Positions 9,619 to 21,600 of a stretch of DNA of 64,000 bases are shown here, one piece after another. The notes under the pieces are model-generated. The model saw nothing but the letters and a program-made list of their open reading frames with translations, ran no database searches and was not told the DNA's origin. This DNA is from Neostapfia colusana (Eukaryota; Streptophyta; Magnoliopsida; Poales; Poaceae). The translations under genes were made by a program, and so were the position numbers. Numbering within the stretch: position 1 is the stretch's first letter; the number at the start of each line of letters is the position of its first letter. The stretch covers positions 55,209,136 to 55,273,135 of the forward strand of contig JASWHV010000004.1 in NCBI GenBank assembly GCA_030760725.1, read 5' to 3'.

Positions 9619-12600
9619 CTGGAAAGAAAATAAACATGAACATAAATTACTTAATGGTTTCCATGTTAATAGCGTGACTAGGAGAAGTAGTGACAGTACT
9701 TTAGCTCAATACTAGAAAGGTGGCAAATCAATATGCGTACAGCATAAAGAAGATTACCTCAAATTGTTCCATCTCCTCTTTCTTTTTTATCTTTTCATCT
9801 ATTGCCCCTCTCTGCAATAAAGGAAATAGTGGAGCAGAAATTTGTAAGCTAGAACAGGGGGACACTTTATGAGTCAATAAAATGACATTAAGAAGGTCGG
9901 CAGCAAATGTTGATTCTGAATTGAGATAAATCACTAGATCTGACACCAGTAACCGGTTGGTGAAAGATCTACTCAGAATGAAGTTGTACCTGGGGTAGAC
10001 CGTAGACCTGGGGGGGGGGGAGTCTTTTGGTGAGTCATGTTATTTTCGTTCTAGAATAAAAACAGAAACTTAAACTACTTTATTTGAGCCTACAAACTCC
10101 AGGCTCTGCAAAGACCTCAGGAGTAGGAACCCTCCCGAACAAGCCTTGATACATTTAACAACGGTTACAGGTTTGGCACCAGATGTTTCCAGAATGATCA
10201 ATAACTAACAGTGTTATCCTAAACGGTAAACGGTAAACAGTCGGTGGAGCTCTGTTTACCGTTTAGAAGGTTTAGACGGCGTTTAAACGGTGTTTAAACG
10301 GATTAAACGGTGTGTACTGTAGTAGCCAGAAAAAAATATTTTTTACTATTATGCTCTATGGTAGATGTTCAAATCAAGTTCAAATTCATGTTAGGAAATA
10401 GGAATAAATTTAACTTCGATATTATATAAAAATTAAAGAGACAATCACAATATCAGACCACCAAATAATAATATTGAGACTGAAAAATTGTGCATGTAGT
10501 AAACTAAACAAATATTTTAACCTTCAGCTGCTAATGTTGTTTTTATTATATTTTTTGAAACACAAGTAATATAACTTCTAATGTGTTTGAGTGAAGCTTA
10601 GAAAATGTTTTGATTTTAATCAATTTTGTGATATTAATTTGAAATCTGGATCTGACTTAGAATTGTAAGTTCACTTTGCCTAAACGGTTGTAAACACGTT
10701 TAAACACGTTTAAAATCCGTTTCGTTTAGCCCGTTTAGCCCGTTTAAACGGGCGTTGACCCGTTTAAACGGGTCAACCGTTTAATCTAACGTTTAGGGGC
10801 TAAACTATGCAGTTACCCTCTGTTTAGCGTTTAAACACGTTTAAACAGGCCGTTTAGGATAACACTGATAACTAACTAGGGGTACTGCTGGGTACAACTG
10901 ATAGCATTGCTCCAGAGAACAGACCACAAAGTTTCTTACAGATTGGTACCTGCAGTTTGCTAAAATAGCACTAACAATGCATCAAATAAACTAATCAACA
11001 TCTAAGCTTGACTTTTAGTTGCTTGTATTGTAGCCACAAAGCGGCTTCTTTAGTTTGTTTTCCTTGATCCTGGATTCGTGGTAGCATACTACGTAATCTG
11101 AGATTTACATTATATCAATGGCAGGTACCGTTTGGAAAATGCTTCGCAAGAACCAGTAGTGTTTTCCTTTCAAGTTTGATCAAACTTCTCAATCAAGAAA
11201 AATGGTAACTAATTCATGCATCAAAAGCTTCCAATTAGATTCAATTGCAGGCAAATATGCGTCAGTCGTAAATACAAAGGGGCAGTACTTAATCTTATTA
11301 GGCTTGCTTTCGCCTTGGAAGAGAAATGTCCATTCACATTACCTTATCATGCTCATGTGGCTATGCAGTGACATAAATTAAAGCAGCAAATGTCCTCTGA
11401 ACAAGAGAATAAGATTTTGAAGTTACAAATTCAATTGCTATTTAATTCCTCACTCATGACGATTTGAGTACTTAAGTTCATCAAAACTAACTATAGATGA
11501 GGTTCAACGTTTCAAAATTTTGTATATTAGGGATGTGTTCGACTTGGCCTCGACGAAGCCTATCGAGGCCGAGGCAAATCTGTTGTACCACGCCTAAGGT
11601 GCCTGCTTCATAGCATACAACGACATGTTCAACTTACAGACCATATCTGGACGATATGAATCCATGAATTCAGTCGGTTGGCCGCAGTACACTGTCTTAG
11701 TCAAAGTGTCGTGGAGAAAGGCGTTTTTGACGTCCAGCTGATGGACAGGCCAAGAACGCGAGACGGCTAGCGTCAGAACAGTGTGGATAGTGGTCTGCTC
11801 CACCACAAGACAAAGTCTCGTCGTAGTCAACTGTGAGGCACTGAGTGAAACCCGAAGGACCCACCGAGCCTTGTACCTCTTAAGAGAGTCATCCACCTTT
11901 TTCTTATGCGTGAACACCCACTTGCCAAGAACAATGTTGCCACAAGAGCGACATGGCACCAAATACTAGGTCTTGTTAGCAAGTATAGCCTCATAGTCCT
12001 CCTCCATAGCACGTCGCCAATGAGGATCAACGAGGGCGCTACGAATAGAGCTCGGTACAGGCGAGATCAGTGAGGTAGAAGGTGGTCAAGGTGTGCTCAA
12101 CGAGAGGGCAAGACTAGAGAAGCGGTCGACAGGTCGAAGGACCCCGATAGCCCACCAAGTCACTATCAGGTGGACGTGACAGTGATCCCGGTGAAGAGGC
12201 AGATGATGGTACACCGACGGCTCGTGTACGGTCATCGTGCTAAACGAGTTAGCAAGCGACTGTTGACCCCACCCGGCAGTGTACGGTGGCCAAGACAGAG
12301 CCGGGTGAGACTGCAGTGGTGATTGTGGTAGTAGCATAAGCTGGTGCAGCGTCGAGGCGGCTTGAGAAGGGTATCTAGGGAAATAACCGGGCCCACCAGA
12401 AATCAGAGTAGCCAAGACGATCGTGAGGGTGCTATGGGCGTGGTGCCAAAATACCTAGAGACGGGCCAGGTCACATAGTGATCCGACCGGTCCACGGGTT
12501 GTAGAGAGGTGGCCAAGGAGTGCTACCCTAGCCAGAACCTCCACCCCCACCACCGTTGCCCCCATCCCCGCCACCACGTCGACGACGGTTGCCACCACCA

Positions 12601-15600
12601 AAGCTGGCAGAGGCTCTTGGGGCGATAGAAGAACGAGGTGAGCCAGGAGGCAACGGGCCATGGGGACGCAAGGGGTGGCGGGGGGGGGGGGGGGGGGGGG
12701 CGTCTGAGGCCGTAGAGGACGTAGGAGGGCGCTGGTGCTGCCTGGAACCGGATTCGTAGAGAGCCGTAGCGGAGGGAGGGTGTACCGCGGCTCCCTTAGT
12801 GATATACTCGTAGATGAGGTCTGTCGGTACCCCCAATACCGGGTACCCCCCGCGCACAGGAGAAAAACCGCCTAAGGACCTCACGCCCTCCGCAGGGGTG
12901 AGCTCCGAAGGCACCATGTGTCCAGCAGGGCCGGGCCTCCCCTCTCCTCAGAGGCGAGCCCCGGGCCTGCCACGTGGCCAGCAAAGCCGGATCTCACGCC
13001 CTCCGCAGGGGTGAGCCCCGAAGGTGCCACGTGTCCAGCAGGGCCGGGTCTCCCCTCTCCTTAGAGGCGAGCCTCGGGCCTGCCACGTGGCCAGCAGTGC
13101 CGGACCTCACGCCCTCCGAGGGGTGAGCTCCGAAGGCGCCACGTGTCCAGCAGAGCCAGGCCTCCCCTCTCCTCGGAGGCGAGCTCCGGGCCTGCCACGT
13201 GGCTAGCAGAGCCGGACCTCTGTTAGTAGTTGAATTCTCACTCTCAATCGAAGAGAGGATGACACTAGGAGTTGGGGCAATTTTCTTGTCTATTTCTCAC
13301 ACAATGCCATGCCAACCCAAAGGGTTGAGGCTACATATTTATAGCTGCCATAGCAGCCAAGCATATGCCACAAAGATGTTAGTCTAAGATGCTTAGATGT
13401 TGTCCTAATATGTTGTTCTTGGCTGACACTAAGATGTTGTCCTAGTGTCCTTAGATGCTGTCCTAATTGGGGCCACAAAGACCAAAGGACTAGAGTACAA
13501 CAAGGAGCAAGGACCAAGGACTAAAGTGCAACAAACTAAAGGACTAGGGTACAAGGGACTAGGGACCAAAGACCAAAGGACTACAAGACTTATTCCAGCA
13601 TTCTCCCCCTAAGTCTTGTACGTTGTCTTCTAAGAGGCTTGGACCATCCCGATCTTGGTGCGAAGTTCAATGAACTTGTGCCTCCCAAGGGGCTTCGTGA
13701 GCAGGTCCGCAAGCTGGTCATTGGTGTTGATGTAGTTCGTCTTGATGCTCCCTTCCTCCAAGCATTTTCGGATGAAGTGGCACCTCACCCGGATGTGCTT
13801 GCTCCGTTCATGGAAAACGGGACTCTTTGCCAGGGCCAGAGCGGACACGTTGTCCACCCTGAGTTCGACCGCTCCAGTGTCTCTGCTTAGGAGATCACCA
13901 AGCAGTCGACTAAGCCAGAGCGCTTGAGTCGAAGCGGTGGAGGCCGCTATGTACTCGGCCTCGCAGCTGGACAGGGCCACCACCTGCTGCTTGACCGACT
14001 GCCAGCTAACGTGACACTTGCCGAAGAAGAAGAGGATCCCGCTCGTGCTCTTGCTGGTGTCGATGTCGTCGGCGTGGTCGCTATCGCTGTACCCGACAAG
14101 GTGTGCCTCCCCAAGACACCTCGGGTAGTGGAGGTTGTGATAGAGAGTCCCCGCAACATAGCGGATGATCCTCTTCACAGCCTGCTGGTGATCCGTCGTT
14201 GCAGGAACCGACTAACGTAGCCGACGGAGAATGCCAAGTCCGGCCGTGTGTGGGTAAGGTAGCGAAGGCTCCCCACAAGACGCCGGTACTGCGTAGCGTC
14301 CACCTCCTCCGCCGTGCTGTCGCGGCTCAGCTTCAGCCTCTCCTCCATCGGAGTGAGAGCTGGGTTGCAGTTTGTGAGCCCAGCTAGCTCAACAATGTGC
14401 TTGGCGTAGGCGGTCTGTCGATGTGTGATCCCGGAGTCGGCCTGGTGCACCTCAATCCCAAGGTAGAAGGAGAGAGATCCCAGGTCACTCATCTGGAAGG
14501 TGGCTTTCATCTCTTCCTTGAACGCTGCCACCTCCGCATCCTTGGTGCCGGTGATCACCAAGTCGTCGACGTAGACACCCACCAGTAGGGTGTTTCCTCC
14601 ATTGCCCCGCCGATAGATGGCCGCCACGTGCGGGCATTGCCCGAAGCCCATCCTCTTGAGCGTGGAATCCAACTTGGCATTCCACGCCCTTGGTGCCTGA
14701 CGCAAGCCATAGAGGGCCTTGCGCAGGCGCAACACCTTGCCCTCCTTGCCAGGGACCACAAACCCCGGCGACTGGTGTACGTAGACCTCCTCCTTCAAGT
14801 CGCCGTTGAGGAACGCCGACTTGACGTCCATGTGCTGGACACGCCAGCCTTCTTAGGCAGCGAGTGCAAGAAGGAGTCGCACGGATTCCATCCCCTCCCT
14901 CCGGTCCTCAAAAGAGAAGAGAAGCTGGTGCCGGGTACTGATATTTTTCATTCTCTCCTTTTTTTTTCATTTTAAAGAGTGGCATCCTATGTCCACTATC
15001 TCGATCGAGGTATGGAGGATTTCATCCCTCGGTGGAGCAAGAAAACGGATGCACGTTGAAATAAGCGGTTAAGAGAAGCTGACCAAGCAAGCTTCGAAGA
15101 CGATCGGCAGCTTAGTGATGGTCATCGCAAGCTCAGAGAACCCGCCTTCCGTAGAAATCGTTGATACGACACAACCTATAGCTCCCGCGAAGCGAATGAA
15201 GGGAAGCTCTTCGAGCTCTCTCCGGCGTGCCACGGGGGCAAAAGCATCGTCGAAGTCGATCCCCTACTGCTGCACGAAGCCGCGTGCCACCAAGCGAGCC
15301 TTGTGCTTGACGATGGCGCCGGCTTCATCCCTCTTCAACTTGAACACCCACTTAAGGGTGATCGCACGATGACCGCGAGGGAGATCAGCAAGCTCCCAAG
15401 TGCGGTTCGTCTCAATCGCGTCCATCTCCGACTGCATCGCAGCACGCCATGCCGCGTGTTTCTCGGCCTCCGCAAAAGACCGAGGCTCGCCGTCATCGCA
15501 CGCAAGGTGCAACTGCGCCTCCAAATCTTGATCATCCAGATCGTGAGGGGCCAGTCCCGACACCGGCTGGTTGCCGAGAATGTTCTTCATCGTGCGATAC

Positions 15601-18600
15601 CGCAACTGCTCGCCGTCGTAGCACCCGTCGAGGCGCTCCTCGCCGTGGGAGAGCGGAGTAACAAACTCCACTGGGTCGTGCTCGACACGAGCTGGGGACG
15701 GAGTGGGCGTACCCGGAGGAGTGGCCGTCGGTGCTGGAGTGCGTGGGGTCGCCGACTGAGGTGGAGGTGGACGGTCGGGGGCTGGGGTAGACACGCTCGG
15801 TGGAGAAGAGTTGCCTACTCCCCCAACTCCCTTGAAGTGGACGTAGTCGACGATGAAGTCGTCGTGCGTCGAGGTCGAACCATCGTCCACCGCCTTGTCC
15901 CATGCCCATCCTCACCCTTCGTTGAACACAACGTCGCGCGTCGTGCGCACACGCTGTGTCTCTGGGTCGAGAATGCGGTAGGCCTTCGAGCCCTCCGTGT
16001 AGCCGATGAACACCCTCGAAGTGCTCCTGTCGTCGAGCTTGCTGATGTGGCCAAGCTCCTTGGCAAATGCGAGGCAGCCGAAGACCCGTAGATGAGAGAC
16101 CGCCGGCTTGCGCCCATACCAAGCCTCATGCGAGCGGTTGAGGATGTAGACAGTCGTCACCACCGCCTCTCCCCAGAAGATAGTCGACATTCCCCTCTGC
16201 TTGAGGAGGGCCCGAGCCATCCCCACAACCGTCTGGTTGCGCCGCTTGACGACGCCGTTCTGCTGCGGGCTGTAGGGCGCGGAGTAGTGGCGCTGAACAC
16301 CCTCATCCGCGCAATACGACGCGAATTCAGCCGCCGTGAATTCGCCGCCGTTGTCGGTGCGCAGCACACGCAGCTTGCGGTCGCACTCCGCCTCCGCAAT
16401 GGCCTGCGCGCGCCTAATGGCATTCGCAGCCTCTCCCTTGCTGCCAAGGACCACGACCCACATGTAGCGGGAGAGGTCGTCGACGAGCAGCAGGAAGTAG
16501 CGTCGTCCTCCTGGTGTAGCTAGTGTCACCGGGCCACACAAGTCCCCGTGAACAAGCTCGAGCCGTTCCTTAGCTCGAAAGCTCGACTGCTGGGGAAAAG
16601 GAAGCCGCCTCTGCTTCGTCAATACGCAGATGTCGCAGAGCTGCTCCACGTGGTCAAGGCATGGCATGCCTCGCACCATCTCCTTGGCACTGAGCTGCTT
16701 TAGGGCCTCAAAGTGAAGATGCCCAAAGCGCTTGTGCCACTGTCATGCCTCGTCGTCCCGACGAGTGGCAAGGCAGACAGGCTGTGCTACCTGCACGTGA
16801 AGGACATAGAGTCGATTGGTGCCTCTAGTTACCTTGGCAAGAAGGCGACGATGGCGATCCCAAATCCTCATGACTCCGTCCTTAATCTCCACGCGCGAAC
16901 CGTTCTCATCCAGCTGTCCCAGGCTGATGATGGAGTTTCTCAACGCGGGGATGTAGTAGACTCTGACGAGCAGCCTATGCTCACCAGACTCGGCGGTGAG
17001 GATGACGGAGCCGACACCCTTGATCTCCACGCCGGAGGCGTCACCAAACTTGACAGAGCCTCGGACATTGGAGTCAAGCTCAACGAAGAACTCCCGTCAA
17101 CCGGTCATGTGATGGGTGGCGCCGGTGTCGAGGCACCACCCGTCAGTCTTGTCGTTGCTGGAGCCGTCGCCGAGGAAAGCGTGTGCTTTTGGCTCATCAA
17201 GATGAAGGAGAGCCGCTGCGGTCGATGCCACTAGAGGTGGCTCGATGCTTCCGTGTGCCAGAAGCAAAGCTGGCTCCTCCTCTACCTATGCCACGTGGGC
17301 CTCCTTCTCCACTTGTGCCACGTGGGCCTGGCCACGTCGTGGCTGTCGACACTCCCTGGCCCAATGACCAAGCTTGCCACAGTTGTGGCAGGTGTCGTCT
17401 CGTGTCGGCTTGTGGTTGCCGACGGTGTCGCCCTGGGCGCCTCCGCGGGCGCCACCCTCGGTACGTCCGCGTGCCCCAGCCTGGGTACCTCCGCGCCCCT
17501 TGCGCGACTTGCCGCGCTTGCGGCCGCCTGTCGAGGAAGAGGACTCCCCCTTCTTCATGTCACCCTGGCCAGCCTCCCACTGCTCGCGAGTGAGATGAAG
17601 CTTCCCGCCAATGGTGATAGGCCCCGAGAGAGGTTGTGGTTCGTCGCTGTCGACGACCTTGAGGCGACCTATCGCCTCTTTGATCGACATCGTGGAGAGG
17701 TCCAGCAGAGACTCGAGCGAGCGATCTGCTTGTACTTCTCGGGGATGCACCGAAGGAGCTTTTCGACAGCTCTCTCTTCGTTGTAGGTGTCTTCGCCGAA
17801 CTGCACCAACTTCTGCAACAAAGTGTTGAGACGGAGAGCAAAGTCATCAACGTCCTCACCTGGTTTAAAGGCCAGGTTCTCCCACTCCTTGCGAAGCGCC
17901 TGCAGTGTGGACTTGCGGGCGCGGTCGCTGCCGATGCGTGCCGCAGCGATGGCATCCCATGCCTCCTTAGCAGTCCGCTTCTTGGAAAGCCAGAACTGCA
18001 TCTCGGGCGGGACTGCAGCAATGAGGGCATCCAACGCCCGTCGATCCTCGTAATCGATGTCGTCGTACTGAACTGCTTCCCACATGTGTCGCACCTGGAG
18101 TCGTACCCTCATCACCGCGGCCCACTCGACGTAGTTGGTCTTGCTGAGTGTAGGCCACCCACCGCCGGGACCGACGTCCCTGAAAATGGCCTGGACCCCG
18201 TGGTGTCCATGGTACCTGTCCGGGGAGGGAAAACCGCGCCGCCTGTAATGGCCGCGTTCTCCGTCGACCCAGCCGCCGCCGCTGGGAGCGCCACCTGCGC
18301 GTCCGCGCCCGTCTGGGCTGCGGCTGTCGCGCCCATGGAGGCGCGCGGCTGCTCGCTGCACCTCTCGTGTTCGCGCCGCCTCCCTCACCGGCCTGAGCTC
18401 ATTGTCGACGCCGCCGTCGATAGAGCTGCTAGAGCTACTGCCGCGCAGAGCCTCCAGCTCCGCTGCCGCCGCCGCTGCTTCCACTTCCGCCCTTGCTGCT
18501 GCCAGTTCTGCCGCCGCCAACCTTGCCGCCATTGCCGCCGTCGCCGCAGTCTCCTCCGCCGCTCGCTCACGCTCCTCTGCCGCGGCGACCTCCGTCTGCC

Positions 18601-21600
18601 GCGCGCTCAAGGCGACCGAGCACTGAGACTGTCTGTCAGGCATGACGCACTAGTGGGGAAGGGTTGTTGTGTGTGAAAGACAAGCTGCTGCTCGTCTGTG
18701 CAGGAGAGGAATGAGCTGGAACAGCCGGTGTTCCTGCTGCCGGTTGCGGACGGAGAGAGGTGCGGGAAGGGGATGAGCAGGAGATGTTTAAGCTGCAGGA
18801 TAGAACGGCTCTGATACCAGATGTTAGTAGTTGAATTCTCACTCTCATTGGAAGAGAGGATGACACTAGGAGTTGGGGCAATTTTCTTGTCTATTTCTCA
18901 CACAATGCCATGCCAACCCAAAGGGTTGAGGCTACATATTTATAGCTGCCATAGCAGCCAAGCATATGCCACAAAGATGTTTAGATGCTGTCCTAATATG
19001 CTGTCCTTGGCTGACACTAAGATGCTGTCCTAATGTCCTTAATATGCTGCCCTAGTGTCCTTAGATGCTGTCCTAATTGGGGCCACAAAGACCAAAGGAC
19101 TAGAGTACAACAAGGATCAAGGACTAAAGTGCAACAAACTAAAGGACTAGGGTACAAGGGACTAGGGGACCAAAGACCAAAGGACTACAAGACTTATTCC
19201 AGCAACCTCACCCCCTCCGCAGGGGTGAGCTCCGAAGGCGCCACGTGCCGTGCTGCCCACCCCGACGCGGTAAGCAGCAGTAAAGGCACACCATGCCCTG
19301 TCGATCAAGACATTCAAGACCCGCGCCTACCCAAGACGCGGAGACGCGGCGCACGCCCCTGTCAGGTGGTACAGTGACCAGTCGCGTCACAGTAAAGACA
19401 AGCACACCATGTCAGAAACTGTTGACCATTAAATAAAGCGATAAGACATCCCCTGCCGCCCCTACCATCATCAACCACTACGCCTACCTTGCGGCTCGGG
19501 CAGGACGGCAGGTCGACGACCAAGAAGCCATCGCCAGAGACAACTACCAGCATTCACTGCAAGATATGGTACATGGCAGGAAATCTCCGCAGGGCCACCT
19601 GTCAAGCCTCGAGGCCCACCTTGTAAGCCGCCCAAGCCTTGAAGTATAAAAGGTCACCACTTTCTGCTTGCAGGACTGCCATGAAACGGGGTTGTTTCCA
19701 AGACAAAACAGCACCCCACTTGTGCTCTTGCCTCCACGTCTCCCGCATAGTCACTATCCGAGTACCCAATAAGCTCCACGTCTCCTCCTCTTGCATAGAA
19801 GACTCCATAGTTGATTGTACCCGCTATGTAGCGTACAATGCGTTTGACTGCAGCAAAGTGTTCCTCCTTGGGCTCCTCCAGAAACCGACTCACGAACCCG
19901 ACCGAGTAGGCGAGATCGGGACGTGTGTTCACCATGTACCGTAGCCCTCCAACCAAGCTCCTATAGTCCGTTGCATGCACCAACGGGCTATCACTTATCT
20001 TGTAAAGCTTGAGATCTTGCTCCATAGGGAATGCACAGGGGTTGCATCCTTCCAGGCCAGCTTTAGTGGGTTTCGAAGCGTAGGCCGCCTGCCCAACGCT
20101 TATCCCTGCATCAGTCTGCCGCACCTCCAAGCCAAGATAATGTGACAAGAGACCCAAGTCGCTCATCTTGAACCTCTTCATCATCTCCCCTTTGAACTTC
20201 TTGAGATCGCCTCCTACTGTGATCACAAGATCGTCGACGTACACGCCGACGATGAGCTTCTCATCTTCAGCTCCACGGAAATAAATCTCGTGCTCGCTCG
20301 TACTCTTCTGGAAACCAAGAGATAGCAAGCTATCGTTGAGCTTGGCATTCCAGGCCATGGGCGCCTGACGAAGTCCATATAAAACCTTCTTGAGCCGATA
20401 CACCTTGTGTTCGGCTCCGTCGATGATGAAGCCAACGGGTTGGGAGACGTACAGCTCATCCATCAAGTCGTCGTTCAGGAAGGCGCTCTTCACGTCCATG
20501 TGGTGTACCTCCCACCCCTTGTGCGCAGCAACTGCAAGGAGCAAACGAACAGATTCGAGACGAGCTACAGGAGCAAATACCTCGTCAAAATATATTACTT
20601 GCCGTTGGACATAGCCTTTTGCCACCAGTAGAGCCTTGTGCTTCACCACCTCCCCATGCTCGTCCTTCTTTGAATACCCATTTGAGGCCAATGGGCTTGT
20701 GTCCTGCAGGAAGATCAACAAGTTACCAAGTCTTGTTTTCTTCTATGGACTCCATCTCCTCGAGCATGGCCCGTCTCCAGCACGGGTGTTCCTCAGCATT
20801 GACGAAGGACGTGGGCTCCTCCGCGGTGGTGAACATGAGCTCCCCCTCCTCCAAGCTTGGTGGGCGCTCAGCCTGACCAGGAGGGGTGAGGGTTCCAAGC
20901 ACGTTGTGCATCGTGCGGAACCGTAGTTTTGCACCGTCGTCGTAGTAGGCGTCAACGACGTTGCTGCCGGGGTCCGACAGCTGTGTGGCGAAGCAGATGG
21001 GCCGTGGAGGATTCCGGGGCGTGACGAAGGTGCTGGAATCTTCAGGTACGAAATCCCCCACTGCTGCTGACCCCCGTGCAGGACTGTCCCAGCCCTGATT
21101 TGCGCTGGACAGTCCCTGCAGGGGCCCTTGGGGCGACGCTGCAAGTGTTGGACTCTCTCCAGCAGGTCTGGAGGCTGGCGTAGGAACTCCTAGGGTCTGA
21201 ACAGACCCTTCTGTGCCCCTCCTGGGCACTGCTGGGGTGCTGTTCAAATTAGAGGGAGAAAGATAATTCCATTAATCAGCCAAGAGGTACATATATATGG
21301 GTACAAAACTTAAGGGCCAAGGAACCCTAACTTGGGGAGCCAAGGAGCCTAATACAAAAGGACTAAACTGCCCCTATAGTACCCTAATACAAGTGCAGTC
21401 TAACACCCCCCCCCCCCCCGCAGTCCCAACATCTAGCCACGGCAGATGTTGAGACTGGACCGAAACTCGGTGAACACCGTCGAAGGGAGTCCTTTCGTGA
21501 AGATGTCGGCGAACTGCGACGACGTCGGAACGTGCAGGACTCGCACCTCCCCGAGAGCCATCCTCTCATGAACAAAGTTGCGCAGCAAGTGGCGTCAGGG

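Larger units (their letters stand above)
13221..19204 (-). mobile_element. copia-D: complete 6-kb Ty1/copia element, TSD ACCTC
   Basis: LTRs 13221-13600 and 18822-19204, flanked by ACCTC at 13216-13220 and 19205-19209. PBS TGGTATCAGAGCC (18807-18819), gag-PR-IN-RT-RNase H on the minus strand, and polypurine tract TTAGGGGGAGAA before the 3' LTR. A 333-bp foreign stretch lies in RT. The order is complete but there are several frameshifts and stops. Confidence 0.95.

Noticed and set aside
10209..10867. CRISPR-like or satellite array because of repeated GTTTAAAC
   Set aside because: Repeats are irregular, inverted at both ends and bounded by terminal inverted repeats and an 8-bp TSD, which fits a hAT element.
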